NCBI GenBank assembly: GCA_977017575.1
Contig: CDRNVI010000083.1
Location: forward strand, 124,001-188,000
Length of the DNA stretch: 64,000 nt
Source: Paramoeba atlantica
Taxonomy: Eukaryota > Discosea
Reading direction: 5' to 3'
The first letter of the stretch is position 1. Each line of letters begins with the position of its first letter. The position numbers and the translations under genes were made by a program. The notes beneath the pieces were generated by a model that had not been told where the DNA came from, did not search any database, and was given only the letters and a program-made list of their open reading frames with translations. Shown piece by piece: positions 1-9,112 of the stretch.

Positions 1-76
1 CACCATCACAAGGACCTGGTTTGAACGACGTCCAGGCCCAATCACCAGAGACAATCCTGCGCAACAAGTAAAGTAC
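1..76. other. Left edge, no supported gene
   Basis: I see no supported feature here. A short open frame starting near base 3 runs into the next element, but it is too short to assign. Confidence 0.3.
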
Positions 77-386
77 TACCGTACCCCCCCCCCCCCAGTA
101 AGAGAATGGGTTTTGGGTCGAAATGGCCAAATCTCTCTTACCGGGGGGGGGTATGCTTTTTTGGCCAGTTTCCACTTTTCTCCCAACTTTTTTGACTATT
201 TTTTCTATTTTTTCTTCTGAAAACGTGTTAAAATGCTTCTTTGGGTTACCCCCGAGGCCCCCAACATGCAGACACCCACCCCCTACCCCCCTGAACGCCC
301 CCTGTGGGGCTCCCGATCCAAATCTCTCTTACTGGGGGTCAGCCCAAAAAGGGCCAAATCTCTCTTACTGGGGGGGGTATACGGTA
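77..386. mobile_element. C-tract TIR element (MITE), copy 1
   Basis: The element starts TACCGTA plus a run of C followed by AGTAAGAGA. It ends with the reverse complement, TCTCTTACT plus a G run and TATACGGTA, so both ends form an inverted repeat bounded by TA. Inside, the CTCTTACTGGGG unit recurs. There is no coding potential. It has the same architecture and almost the same length (310 against 311 bp) as the element at 23705-24015. The right half is also similar to about 42560-42810, including the shared ACATGCAGAC and CCCACCCCCTAC stretches. Confidence 0.7.
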
Positions 387-437
387 CTTAACAAGCAAAG
401 TTGATGCGATCATTGTCGTTTTAGTATCGTTCTCCAA

Positions 438-547
438 TTTTTTAGGCTCTTCGTTAAACGTGGCGGTAGTTTTCAAGGCGAAGCGCGCAGAAGTGGTGTC
501 ATCTAAGTTGAAAACAACCCCCACGTTTAACGAAGAGCCTAAAAAAG
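438..547. mobile_element. 110-bp foldback MITE, copy 1
   Basis: This near-perfect palindrome has arms TTTTTTAGGCTCTTCGTTAA and its complement, and an asymmetric centre. The same 110-bp sequence recurs at 13129, 15237 (half), 21848, 32504 and 34322. This copy carries a few differences, for example TGGCGG for CGCGGTGG in the left arm. It is non-coding and non-autonomous. Confidence 0.85.
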
Positions 548-1246
548 AATAAAAAGCGATAGAAAAAAGGGTCACCAAAAACGTAGTAAAAAATGAAGTA
601 TCACAAGGAGCTACTCAATCACCGATCCCGACCGATCCCACCTGATAAGTGGCAGGATCCTCCAGGTTTCAGCCCTCTTAGTAAACGTGACAGATACGAA
701 TTCAAACTGGGTTCTAGTACACCCAAATTCACTTTTCACCAGTTCTATTCCATCCTATCGCCAAGTCGAATACGATTTCGGCTACAGGGATCTACGCGGT
801 TCTCCTTCATCGACACGTAGTGTCATTCTTCATTCGACACGTAGTGTGGTATTACTCTATCCTGTCCTATGTCCGTTGTCATAACTTAAAAAAGGAGATG
901 AACTGAAATCAATGACAGGCTGACAATTTGTTTTAGACAAAAATGCTCGAAAATATTAAAAGTCTAAAAAAGGTAACTACTAAAAAAACTTTATCATTTG
1001 AGAAAACCGCGTTTTGGGACTTTGCCAACTTGGCGCACTGTTTCCATGATCTTACAGAGCATCGATAAATTTTATTGCGTATATCAGTGAAAAATGTCGC
1101 AAAGTGTCTTAGAATATCTTAGAATAATGAAAAATCATATTTGACTTTTGTTAGAAAGGTTTTTAAAAGGCTGGTTTCTTAGGGTATTCTCTATGGTGTA
1201 TTTTCACCATACTTGACCCTTTTTTTCTTATTGCATGTGGTATGTC
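548..1246. other. Intergenic, mostly repeats
   Basis: There is no gene. The stretch holds a paired ACACGTAGTGT motif near 817-848 and the 869-1042 dispersed repeat listed separately. The rest is AT-rich and lies downstream of the minus-strand LRR gene, so it would contain that gene's 3' UTR. Confidence 0.5.
869..1042. repeat. Dispersed 175-bp direct repeat, copy 1
   Basis: The segment from TCCGTTGTCATAA to TTGGCGCACTG is repeated in the same orientation at 26021-26192. Shared blocks include ATCAATGACAG, GGTAACTACTAAA and TTTTGGGACTTT. Both copies sit just 3' of a minus-strand host gene (about 205 bp here and 70 bp at 26261). I see no coding frame and no terminal inverted repeat. Confidence 0.75.
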
Positions 1247-1957
1247 TTAAGACAGGTATGCTGGATGCGTACCCGTAATGCACGTCCCAGAGTTCCCATG
1301 TACGTGGAATATACGCGTTCCGGATGGCAGCTCACCGATTGCCACTTTGCCGCGTAGTTGATTGTGGTTAAGATACAGCTCACGAAGATTACGGGGTAAA
1401 TTGGCCAAAGAAAAAGTTCCCACGAATAGATTGTGGTCCAAAGCTAGAATTCGTAGTTCCGCTGGGAGGTCGGTCAAAAGCAAAGTTCCATTGAGGCGGT
1501 TGTAATCCACATAGAGCTCAAGTAACGAGGTGGGGAGAAGATGGAGAGCAACAGATCCATAGAAGCCATCCCGAGTAAATCGAATTTCTTTAAGCCTTTG
1601 TGGAAGCACGGAGAAATTAATACCTTGAGCGAGACGATTGTGTGATAGATTTAAATAAACCAAGGACCAGGGAAGATGCGACCATGTGACATTGCCAACA
1701 AGCTGCTGAGAGTGCCAATCTATTTTTGTTACCTCACGATTCGCGTCACAACGAACCCCATTCCACGTGCAAGCACTTTCAGATGAGTTCCACGACAATT
1801 TCGTTGATTCCACGTTGGCTAAAAAATAACTCAATGTAATTTCGTGAGGCACATCAAGCGCCGAACTTATCTTTCCCCGCCTAGTCAATGTTGATGGGTG
1901 CGGCAAAGACTCGTCTTTAGCGTAAGAAAAAGTGAGAAAACAAGTGCCTCCAAGCAT
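1247..1957 (-). CDS. Leucine-rich-repeat protein, probably secreted or surface
   Basis: This 236-residue protein starts with a short hydrophobic segment (about residues 1-12). A plant-type LRR N-cap follows, with CTWNGVRC near residues 82-89, then about six LRR units with the pattern LP.xL..L.L..N...G. The repeats are of the 21-23 residue type and each contains LP. Proteins of this kind are common in kinetoplastids and act in binding or surface display; the ligand here is unknown. The ORF ends without a C-terminal anchor, so it is either secreted or shortened. A second, broken member of the same family lies at 48852-49532, with a matching CSWGGISC cap. The start could lie in another frame just upstream, where a hydrophobic stretch is open, so the signal peptide is uncertain. 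Confidence 0.75.
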   Translation of the reverse strand: MLGGTCFLTFSYAKDESLPHPSTLTRRGKISSALDVPHEITLSYFLANVESTKLSWNSSESACTWNGVRCDANREVTKIDWHSQQLVGNVTWSHLPWSLVYLNLSHNRLAQGINFSVLPQRLKEIRFTRDGFYGSVALHLLPTSLLELYVDYNRLNGTLLLTDLPAELRILALDHNLFVGTFSLANLPRNLRELYLNHNQLRGKVAIGELPSGTRIFHVHGNSGTCITGTHPAYLS

Positions 1958-2624
1958 ACAGTATGTACCAACAGAATTTTTTTTTGCAAGAAGTTGTCTA
2001 TGCTAAGAGTAAAATATCTCAAGGTTTTCTTCAAGCATTTTATCATTTTATACAATACCGTGATTATTTCGTTTCTATAATATCGCCCACTCATTTATTC
2101 TACTAATGCTAGGATCATATAGCAACTATGTGACATATCCTAAAATTAGTAAAAGTTATTAGGATCATAATTCTAAACTCACCTTTGAAATTATAAACCA
2201 CAATTTTAGTTACTCAATTTTGTTAAAATATCATGAGCTCCCGAAAGCGACCTTTTGGAACGATGTACAAGTACCTTTTGGAACGACGTATAAGTTCGCA
2301 ACGGTTGGCGGACGGCCCTCTGAGGGGCCTTTGCCCTCTGGGAAAAGAAACGATTGGCATGGTTTGCTAATGTTTTCACATCCGAAGGTCCTGATCCGGC
2401 GGTTTTGGAAAATCATAAGGAAATAATTGCTCAACACTACTCAATTTTTTTTTACAAAATCTTCTCACTTTATCTGCAAACGAAATTGTTGATTCCTTTT
2501 TGAACAAACTCTTGGAGGAGGATGAATGAAACTCTTGGAGGAGAATGTGGCTACGCGTGACGTTTCGTGACAGCCGAGACTTGCAGACTCCCTTGAAAAA
2601 TGAAACAAAAATTCCTTTGATATT
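1958..2624. other. Intergenic region
   Basis: There is no gene. The sequence is AT-rich. Near 2243-2340 there is a pair of similar phrases, CCTTTTGGAACGA and CTTTTGGAACGACG, and the inverted words CCCTCTGAGGGG and CCCTCTGGG. It separates the Pol kappa stop from the LRR start and must hold the Pol kappa 3' UTR and the LRR splice acceptor. Confidence 0.4.
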
Positions 2625-4466
2625 TCAAGTAAGTGACAGAACAATGGTTTCCTTTTCGTCGGCTTTCTTTCTATTCTCCCCTTTTTTACCGACTTTTCTA
2701 GCTTTTTTTGCGCTTTTTTCGGACGGTATAATATCCTCGTTGCGAGCTGTATTTTTGTGATAACGTTTTTGAAAAAGGGATTTTGATTTGTTGCACGACT
2801 CCTTTCGAGAAGCATTCACACCGACAAACTCAACTTCGGAGTCACTCTCGAGGGAGCACAGCAATATCCCCTCATGTGAAGTGGAGTTCTTCACTTCCTC
2901 AGATGATTTGAAGCGCTCAGATGAAGCCTCAGATGAATTTGGCTTCCTTAACACACTGAACTGTGTAAGAGAACTTTGTTTCAGCTCCTCCGGATTGCTC
3001 GACGTGGTAAAAGTTGCTCTGGAAATATCACTGGATTGAGCCACTTCGGTAGTGAAATCTATTTCCTCGTCCTTCACAGAAAACGCCTGAGGTAGTATAC
3101 TTTGTAGAGATTGTCGTATGGGATGGAGTGTAAGCTTAATTCCTAGTAACCTTAAATCCAACGGAAAGCCCTCTGTCCCTAATAATCGGTACGCACATTG
3201 GTGAATCACCTTTCTATCATTTACTGGAGTAGAAAGTCGGAAGCATCGTTGCTTTGTTTCAAAGGAAGTAAACTTCAGCTTTACGGTGACACATGACAAC
3301 AGGCTCGACTCCACATATTCTCCCAGGTAGTATTCCCACACCTTTGTAAACACTCTTTCGAACTGAGAAAGTAACGCCTCGCGGGTTAGCGGAGGAGGAA
3401 AAGTCCGTTCTTTACTAATGGAATGCTCGGTATCCTCGGTGTGCTTTGAAACGCGCAGAACCCGAGACGGACGTGACAAGGGCTCACCAATTTCACACAA
3501 GGAATCCGGAAAAGAACCACCCCATCCCCGAGCACACGACAGAAAGAACAGGGCCGTCTTTCGTGGCAGTGTGCCCCACAGAACGGCACTATTCGTGTTG
3601 ATATCTCCTAGAGTGTAAATATGCAGCGCATGAAGTTGCTCCTCAGCACGTTTGCCGAGAAACGGCACTTTCCGTACAGGAATCTCTCGCACATAGTCGT
3701 CAAACGCTTCTTGTGTCGTGAACGACAACACGGAGCAGCCATTGGGCTTTTCTTCCTGCGCCGCGAGCTTACTCAGCGAGGGGGTGGGGGCAACCCCGAC
3801 ACTACACGTCAGGGAAGTCAGACGGTACACCTCTGTACGCACCCCCTCTGCCACCTCCGCGGGACTCACCCCATGTGCCTCACAGTACGAAGTGAGATGC
3901 AGTGTGGCCTCATCACACGAGAGGGAGCGAAACTCCGGGTCATACCCCCGCAGCACGGATTGCCGAATCGAATCCCCGATAGCTTCGTATTTCGCAAACT
4001 GGCAGGGGACAATCACCAGGCTGGGGCACAGCTCACGCGCGAGGAACCCTGGCATCCCCGCACGCACACCGTATCTCCGGGCGTGGTAGTTGCTGGTGCT
4101 GAGCATGTAGTCCGAGCCCACGCCAAGGGGGACGTCCCCGAGGGCTGGACAGTCCCGCATCTCGACACTCGCGAAGAAGGCGTCCATGTCCATGTGGAGG
4201 TACGCCTCATGGAGAGGGGGGCGCCGGAGCCCCGCGTAGACCTGCCGCACCTCCTGCCCCCACCGTGCGAGCAAAGCAGGCTGGGACCGAGCATGTCGAA
4301 CTTTCTCAAGCCACAGCTGAATACGCCGTTGTGCCTTTTGGTTTAAAGCCTCCTGGTGTTGGTAGTATTTGGAGGCGCGAGCCCGTGTGCTGTTCAGTAC
4401 GGCATCGGTACGGGTAAGGTCCACCTCCGAGAGCCCGGCTTTGTGAGTGTTCAAGGTGAGGGGCAT
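2625..4466 (-). CDS. DNA polymerase kappa (Y-family, DinB type)
   Basis: This 613-residue translesion polymerase begins with the N-clasp helix region of Pol kappa (residues about 20-88). The palm motif HMDMDAFFASVEMRD follows, with metal ligand D93. Next come MLSTSNYHARRYGVRAGMPG at 121-140 and the second catalytic pair in SLSCDEA (D185, E186). The fingers, thumb and little-finger regions reach about residue 460. The tail is low-complexity and basic, with a lysine-rich, NLS-like end and a PIP-like QSSLTQFS. Pol kappa inserts bases opposite lesions. Kinetoplastids often carry several copies, some acting in the mitochondrion; this copy lacks an obvious mitochondrial presequence. The first ATG follows a pyrimidine-rich leader and fits the family start. 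All catalytic acids are present. Confidence 0.93.
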   Translation of the reverse strand: MPLTLNTHKAGLSEVDLTRTDAVLNSTRARASKYYQHQEALNQKAQRRIQLWLEKVRHARSQPALLARWGQEVRQVYAGLRRPPLHEAYLHMDMDAFFASVEMRDCPALGDVPLGVGSDYMLSTSNYHARRYGVRAGMPGFLARELCPSLVIVPCQFAKYEAIGDSIRQSVLRGYDPEFRSLSCDEATLHLTSYCEAHGVSPAEVAEGVRTEVYRLTSLTCSVGVAPTPSLSKLAAQEEKPNGCSVLSFTTQEAFDDYVREIPVRKVPFLGKRAEEQLHALHIYTLGDINTNSAVLWGTLPRKTALFFLSCARGWGGSFPDSLCEIGEPLSRPSRVLRVSKHTEDTEHSISKERTFPPPLTREALLSQFERVFTKVWEYYLGEYVESSLLSCVTVKLKFTSFETKQRCFRLSTPVNDRKVIHQCAYRLLGTEGFPLDLRLLGIKLTLHPIRQSLQSILPQAFSVKDEEIDFTTEVAQSSDISRATFTTSSNPEELKQSSLTQFSVLRKPNSSEASSERFKSSEEVKNSTSHEGILLCSLESDSEVEFVGVNASRKESCNKSKSLFQKRYHKNTARNEDIIPSEKSAKKARKVGKKGENRKKADEKETIVLSLT

Positions 4467-4520
4467 TTAAAAAGAAAGAGAGGAAGAGGGAGACGACGAG
4501 GTGGGGGGCGTTGGGAGTGG
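4467..4520 (-). promoter_or_regulatory. Pyrimidine-rich leader before Pol kappa start
   Basis: On the minus strand the bases just upstream of the ATG are almost all C and T, followed by TTTTTAAATG. In kinetoplastids a polypyrimidine tract directs SL trans-splicing to a following AG. No AG falls between this tract and the ATG, so the acceptor would have to lie further upstream or the tract may act within the 5' UTR. Confidence 0.4.
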
Positions 4521-4988
4521 ATGTGCTTTCGTCAAGAAAAGGTTCGAAATCGATGGGTCGTGGCGACGATGAGGGGAAGGTGTAGGAGACAGAAATTCGT
4601 GCTTTTTGTTGAAAATAAGAACAACGACAGTGCTATTAGCAATGGTGCATCATATGGAAAGTGAAAGGTACGTTAAATCCTTAACTAATCGTGATAGCCG
4701 TTATATGGACTTAAGCGCATGCGTTTTGAACAAATCCAATTTCCAATCCAAAAGTTGTAGAAATTGGTACTAGAGCACATACAAATTGAAGACTACACAT
4801 ACACATGACTATACATACAGTAGGTAATAGGAAAAAAGATATTTTCCATAATACATTAGAGAATGTCCCGACCAAGGACCGCGGAGCGTTCGTAGTAATG
4901 AGCGAAAAAGAAGTGTTGGCACCTGGACTCTCAAGTCAATGGCATGTAGGTCCAGGCGTGGTCGACTAAGGAGTTTATGCACGCCTTA
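4521..4988. other. Intergenic region
   Basis: There is no supported gene. It spans the start of the Pol kappa leader and the 3' side of the PPEF gene. The middle is AT-rich and I see no TIR or foldback. Confidence 0.4.
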
Positions 4989-7769
4989 TTAAATCCCAGT
5001 AGGTTCTCTAAGTGAAGCTTCACTCCCAGTAGGTCCTTTAAGTGATGCCTCAACTGTAGAACTGCCTGTACCCGCTTCAGACTCCGTCCCCAACAATTCG
5101 TCATACACAACGTCATGTACACTGAAGGAGTCTATGAAATCTTGAAACGAGATTTCTCCGTCCTGATCCACATCCACACAATTAAACAACTCCCGCATTT
5201 GAATGTTGTCCAATGGAGAGCTTAGAGCACGATTCAACATGGTCATCCCTTTGACAAAGGCATCGAGGTCCAGCACTCCGGAGCCATCGCGATCCATGGC
5301 ACGGAAGACGTGCTCTAGGCTCATCCGTCCGGAGATGAAAATGCTCTGCAGCTCTTGCATCACCTCTAGCTCCCACAGCGTTTCCTCCTGGGGCTCCGTA
5401 TCAGGATCGGTTTCGGAGAGGGAGTCAAGAATACGGTGGACGGAGAGAAAACCGTCGAAATCACGATCAAAGAATGTAAACAGGTGAAAGATCTCCGCGT
5501 CACGTAGTCCAATCCCAAGGTTGTGTAACAAACTCTCGAATTCGGTGAAAGTCACCACCCGGGCATCGGCGACTTGATGCAGTAATCTCTCCTTTTTGTC
5601 CCGGAGTGCGACACGTAGCTTATGCAGTACCACTCCCTCGAGTTGGTTCATCCAGCACAGCATCAGACGGTTCTGGTAGCGCCACAAGAACTGGGTGTAG
5701 TTTACCCGGTGGGTCTCCGGATCCTCCTCGGCGAGAAAGATGCGCAGGAAGAACCACGGGACCTCCATCGACAGCACCGTGCGCATCGCCTCCACCCACT
5801 CCACCTTCCACACCGAGCCCTTTTTCGTCACGTCCATGGTGTTGAAGTACTTGAGCAACTCGTGTCGCTTCACGTAGATACGCTCGCGAATGTACCGCAG
5901 CACATCCTCTACCGCGGAGGAGTGCGCGGGGTGGGGGGAGAGCCCAGGGTGGGGGTGCCGCGGAGAGTTCCCGTGAATCCCCTCCCCAGGGTGCAGCAGG
6001 GTGAGTTCCTGCATGTCATGGGCGCGGTAGGAGTGATAGCTGGGCTGATCCGCACGGGAGGCATTCACAATGGCATAGCTCGCACGGTTACTGTCCTCCC
6101 CGTCGTAGTTGGAGGCGCTAAAGATAGTGACCACCTTTCCCCCGTGGTGCTCTTCATACCCACGGAGAAAGGGCTCGTGACTACGGAGCAGCAAGCACAG
6201 CTGGTTGCGCTCCAGGAACGCCTCCGTAACGTCCGGGCCAAATAATGTCCCGGCACCGCGCTCGCTCACTCCCAGGCCCTCCTGCTCCCATGGGTCACTC
6301 CATAAGATATCCTGAAAGATGGTGTCCTCGGCACATTGATCGGACTCCGGCATGGGCATTGGGCGAAAGCGGTGAACAGCGTCAATGTGCGCTAGGGTAA
6401 CCCCTGGGAGGCGTGGAAGGCCACCGTGGAGAACCAGTACCTTCCGCGCAATACACGTACAAAGCGGAATAGCATTAAATGTGCGCTGAATGAGGTGGTA
6501 GATCGGCCGGTCATACTTCGTACTCACCTCCACGTCAAACCCGTAGTCCTCATTCATGTAGTACACCTCATGGTTGCCCCTGTTTAAAAACACCCCCTGG
6601 GGGCACGCGAGCATCATGGTGTAGAGCAGCAATAAGATCTCCACACTACTAGCGCCGCGGTCAACGAAATCGCCGTTGAAAACGTAGTACGTCCCCTTGT
6701 AAGGGTCAGGGAGTCCGCACTCGTGCAGGATGTGTACCAAGTCATGAAGCTGACCGTGCAGGTCCCCCACTACGACGATCTTTCCTCCCGCCGTCCAGCG
6801 ACCGTCGTAGCTCCGTGCTCCTTCTGGGGGATCCAGGTGTTGGACATTGGGCAGTGAGCGAAGATGACCCAGTGCCTCCTCACATACCCGCCAGGCGGCG
6901 GCATAGGGTAACCGGCCACCGGAAGTGAAATCCTCCATCATACACGTCGCCACAGACATAGTCAGTGGACTCGTGAGCTCTCGGGGAAAATAATGGTCTA
7001 CGGGAATGTCACTCTTGGTGCATTGTGTCGTCAGCGCCGATCTTTTTCGCGAAGAGTTTGTGAGTTCCCCGTTCCGACCACTTTTGTCGTTCATCGAATG
7101 ATGCTGCGTGACAATGTGGGACTCTCGCGCTAGGGTCATTTCCCGTAGTATCAGTCGGAATATATTTTCCGTTAGAATAGTGCGGCATCGCGCAAGACGA
7201 AGAGTACGCTGGATACGGATTGCAGCGTGCTCCAGTTCGGAGGTACCGTCGGGTGTCGAGCGCTCGACAAGCGCCAAAGGGGTCTCTACGGGAACAACCT
7301 CCCCCCTTTTTGCGCTGTACACCCCTTCTGGACAGTACTTTAGCAGACGTGGCAGAACCACGCGACCACACCCTTCACAACAGACCGGGTGACACCCCAC
7401 CGCGTGGGACTTAATCGTACGTAGAATAAAGCACTGCCCACACTTGAAGCATTCCATCGGCTTCTCCTGCTGACACTGTTGTTGGTGCTCAAAGTAGTTC
7501 TCAGAAGAAATCTCAGACTTGCACCAGGAATGGGTACAGCGACGTGTCGTAGATGTTGCTTTACCGGGGGAAGTAATAGAGGAAAATCTCTCCGAACTTC
7601 CGAACACTGACTCAGCCAGGGCTGCTTGTGCGACCTTCGGGGTGACCAGCGGAGATCTTGGCGCCACCAATGCATACTCTGCGGATAGATGAGATCTCGA
7701 CCCCGATGCATTATCGCACGTTGACGCAGGGCGTAGGTCTTGGCCGGACTTAGAACTAGCACAACCCAT
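4989..7769 (-). CDS. PPEF/RdgC-type Ser/Thr phosphatase with EF hands
   Basis: I take the start at 7769 (MGCASSK) rather than the upstream Met at 7799, because MGCxxxK is a myristoylation and palmitoylation signal. PPEF proteins of Leishmania and trypanosomes are dually acylated in this way and sit on endomembranes. Numbering from 7799, a Cys/His-rich zinc-finger-like region spans about 88-156 and an IQ motif AAIRIQRTLRLARC about 192-205. The PPP catalytic core follows with GDLHG (345), GDFVDRG (376), RGNHE (407) and HGG (458). C-terminal EF-hand loops start near D778, D836 and D876. The first two loops have R or A at position 12, so only the third is canonical and calcium control may be reduced. 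The C-end repeats EASLKGPTG and EASLREPTG. Confidence 0.92.
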   Translation of the reverse strand: MGCASSKSGQDLRPASTCDNASGSRSHLSAEYALVAPRSPLVTPKVAQAALAESVFGSSERFSSITSPGKATSTTRRCTHSWCKSEISSENYFEHQQQCQQEKPMECFKCGQCFILRTIKSHAVGCHPVCCEGCGRVVLPRLLKYCPEGVYSAKRGEVVPVETPLALVERSTPDGTSELEHAAIRIQRTLRLARCRTILTENIFRLILREMTLARESHIVTQHHSMNDKSGRNGELTNSSRKRSALTTQCTKSDIPVDHYFPRELTSPLTMSVATCMMEDFTSGGRLPYAAAWRVCEEALGHLRSLPNVQHLDPPEGARSYDGRWTAGGKIVVVGDLHGQLHDLVHILHECGLPDPYKGTYYVFNGDFVDRGASSVEILLLLYTMMLACPQGVFLNRGNHEVYYMNEDYGFDVEVSTKYDRPIYHLIQRTFNAIPLCTCIARKVLVLHGGLPRLPGVTLAHIDAVHRFRPMPMPESDQCAEDTIFQDILWSDPWEQEGLGVSERGAGTLFGPDVTEAFLERNQLCLLLRSHEPFLRGYEEHHGGKVVTIFSASNYDGEDSNRASYAIVNASRADQPSYHSYRAHDMQELTLLHPGEGIHGNSPRHPHPGLSPHPAHSSAVEDVLRYIRERIYVKRHELLKYFNTMDVTKKGSVWKVEWVEAMRTVLSMEVPWFFLRIFLAEEDPETHRVNYTQFLWRYQNRLMLCWMNQLEGVVLHKLRVALRDKKERLLHQVADARVVTFTEFESLLHNLGIGLRDAEIFHLFTFFDRDFDGFLSVHRILDSLSETDPDTEPQEETLWELEVMQELQSIFISGRMSLEHVFRAMDRDGSGVLDLDAFVKGMTMLNRALSSPLDNIQMRELFNCVDVDQDGEISFQDFIDSFSVHDVVYDELLGTESEAGTGSSTVEASLKGPTGSEASLREPTGI

Positions 7770-8532
7770 CAAAGCAAACGGATTCAGAACGAACGTCAAG
7801 AAGTCGCCAGATCAATTCAAAAATAATGAGAAAAATCTTATATCACATAAGCATCTTTAAAATACGCGCTGCCATTAATAATGATTGCGGTCGTTGTGTG
7901 ACTACCGCTCTATCCTTGTTTATTGAAAGAAACAGTGAAAATATAAAGAGGAACACAATAATAAACCAGATTGAAAGGGGCGAGGGAGATACGAAGCAAC
8001 AGGCGTGGCAGATTCCCACTGAAAAGAAACGGTATCTCCCCGCACGAGAAAAGCCTTTGCGCTTGCTAGCTCGGAGGAAAGAGTATTTAAATCGTCTAAA
8101 GGAGTTGGGGGTTGTAAAAAGGGATGGAGATATTCGGCTGACGCACGTGAGGCGTCCTGAGCGGGAAGAAAGGCCGAAACGTGAAAAGAGGGGGAAAACT
8201 TCTGCTTCCATGGAAGTACGCTCTGTTATTCAACTATAAGTAGTTCTAAAGTTTTACGTTTTATATTTTATTGGAAGGCCTAAGGGAAGGAAAAGAAAGG
8301 AAGGCCTAAGGGAAGGAAAGGTTCCAAAGTTACAGCATAGGTTAGAAATCAATTAGTTCGGCAAAACATCCTTATTCTATAGATTTTGACTGCATGATTA
8401 ATTTTAAACTTAAATAAATCATAATTTCAATAATTGAAATACAATGTATATTTCAATTTCAATTCTTACTTATCAATAGTTGCTTCTCGAGTGATTAAAC
8501 TTGTTTCTCCTACTATTTTTCCTGGTATGCCT
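7770..8532. other. Intergenic, hairpin repeat and uncertain plus-strand frame
   Basis: Around 7878-7960 there is one copy of a dispersed hairpin unit (GCGGT..ACTACCGC, then AACAGTGAAAATATAAAGAG), also seen near 23617, 25746 and 36000. From about 7965 to 8239 a plus-strand frame encodes a strongly basic, Arg/Lys/Glu-rich segment with the run EYLNRLKELGVVKRDGDIRL. It looks more protein-like than its minus-strand shadow, but it runs against the gene array and through the repeat, so I do not call it a gene. GGAAGGCCTAAGGGAAGGAAA is repeated at 8271-8320. Confidence 0.35.
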
Positions 8533-8542
8533 TCTGAGCTCA
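8533..8542. repeat. Candidate target-site duplication, left
   Basis: The ten bases TCTGAGCTCA are found again at 9077-9086, directly flanking the SL-headed unit. One flank abuts a short tandem tail, as expected for a target-primed retroposon insertion. Confidence 0.6.
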
Positions 8543-8549
8543 ATCCAAA

Positions 8550-8886
8550 TCCAAATCCAAATCGTTCCGGATTGCTCCGGATGGTCACTGGCAAGCCAGA
8601 CCCTTCACAGACAGATTTGGAAGTTCCGAGGCCGACGTCCTCGACCAGTTTCCGCTTGTGCAAAAATAAAGCACCAACGTGCTGTTACCAACACGTTGCG
8701 TCGACGAACTGTACGTCAACACTGCCCACCCAAGAGGTTTAAGCCGGGTAAGGGAGCTGGTTCCCTGAGGGGAGGGTCCGGGACGGTCCTCCGAGTACTG
8801 GGCCTAGTCGGTTCTCAGCCCAGCCTCTTAGAGTGAGGCCGCCGGGAATATTGCGATGAGCGGGTTTCAACTCGCCGTCTGAGCAC
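8550..8886 (-). repeat. GC-rich structured module, copy 1
   Basis: About 340 bp, also present in the other orientation at 22710-23200. It contains several self-complementary arms, for example CAACGTG with CACGTTG and CTGGGC with GCCCAG, which suggests that the RNA is structured. It has no coding frame of note. The phrase AGTACTCGGAGGACCG faintly recalls the 5S rRNA C-box area, but the rest does not match 5S and I do not call it such. Confidence 0.7.
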
Positions 8887-8912
8887 CATGTGCTTCAAAC
8901 TTTGAATTCTTG

Positions 8913-8952
8913 CCACTCCGCCACCTCCGCTCCCACTCCGCCACCTCCGCTC
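8913..8952. repeat. Two tandem 20-bp units
   Basis: The unit CCACTCCGCCACCTCCGCTC occurs twice without a gap, between the SL RNA stem III region and the structured module. Confidence 0.9.
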
Positions 8953-8965
8953 TTTTTTGTTTTAA

Positions 8966-9067
8966 GCCCCAGCTCCCTTCTCGGGAACCGGGGCCTTCAA
9001 GCGAACTTAGAGTTCGAAGCTTCTCATACCAACAAGGTACAGAAACTGTATCTTTATCGTTAAAGCT
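8966..9067 (-). ncRNA. Spliced-leader (SL) RNA, gene or retroposed copy
   Basis: On the minus strand the exon (about 38 nt, 9067-9030) ends GATACAGTTTCTGTACC then TTGTTG. The intron begins GTATGAGAAGC at 9029. This matches the nearly invariant 3' half of kinetoplastid SL exons and the conserved donor. A first hairpin follows (CGAACT with AGTTCG), then a second with GCCCC pairing to GGGGC at 8994-8966. The total of about 102 nt is normal for SL RNA. The SL is added to every mRNA by trans-splicing. Oddities: there is only one copy instead of a tandem array, no clear Sm site between the hairpins, and no T-run terminator (an A-rich tract takes its place). It may therefore be a retroposed copy. 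The 5' half of the exon is divergent, so its exact first base is uncertain. Confidence 0.82.
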
Positions 9068-9076
9068 CAATGCATA

Positions 9077-9086
9077 TCTGAGCTCA
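9077..9086. repeat. Candidate target-site duplication, right
   Basis: TCTGAGCTCA, identical to 8533-8542. It lies nine bases upstream of the presumed SL exon start. Confidence 0.6.
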
Positions 9087-9112
9087 GTGCATGTGGGCTA
9101 ACTCATGCCACC

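Larger units (their letters stand above)
8543..9076 (-). mobile_element. SL-RNA-headed SINE-like retroposon
   Basis: Read on the minus strand, the unit starts near 9076 with the SL RNA sequence. It continues through an A-rich stretch (AAAACAAAAAA), two 20-bp GC-rich repeats and a structured GC-rich module. It ends in three copies of ATTTGG. Identical 10-bp sequences flank it. This head, body, short tandem tail and target duplication is how SINEs are built. The body, without the SL head, recurs at 22710-23200. What I infer: an SL RNA gene or its promoter was joined to a SINE body, or a tailed SL transcript was reverse transcribed. Alternatively this is an ordinary dispersed SL RNA gene next to a repeat, and the flanking match is chance. 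Confidence 0.55.

Noticed and set aside
2231-2437. 68-residue minus-strand frame between LRR and Pol kappa genes
   Set aside because: Short, no conserved features, and matched by an equally long frame on the other strand.
3621-4346. 241-residue plus-strand frame
   Set aside because: A shadow of the GC-rich 5' half of the Pol kappa gene.
8550-8886. 5S rRNA gene next to the SL RNA
   Set aside because: SL and 5S genes are linked in some kinetoplastids and AGTACTCGGAGGACCG looks suggestive, but the remaining 5S boxes, the length and the end pairing do not fit.
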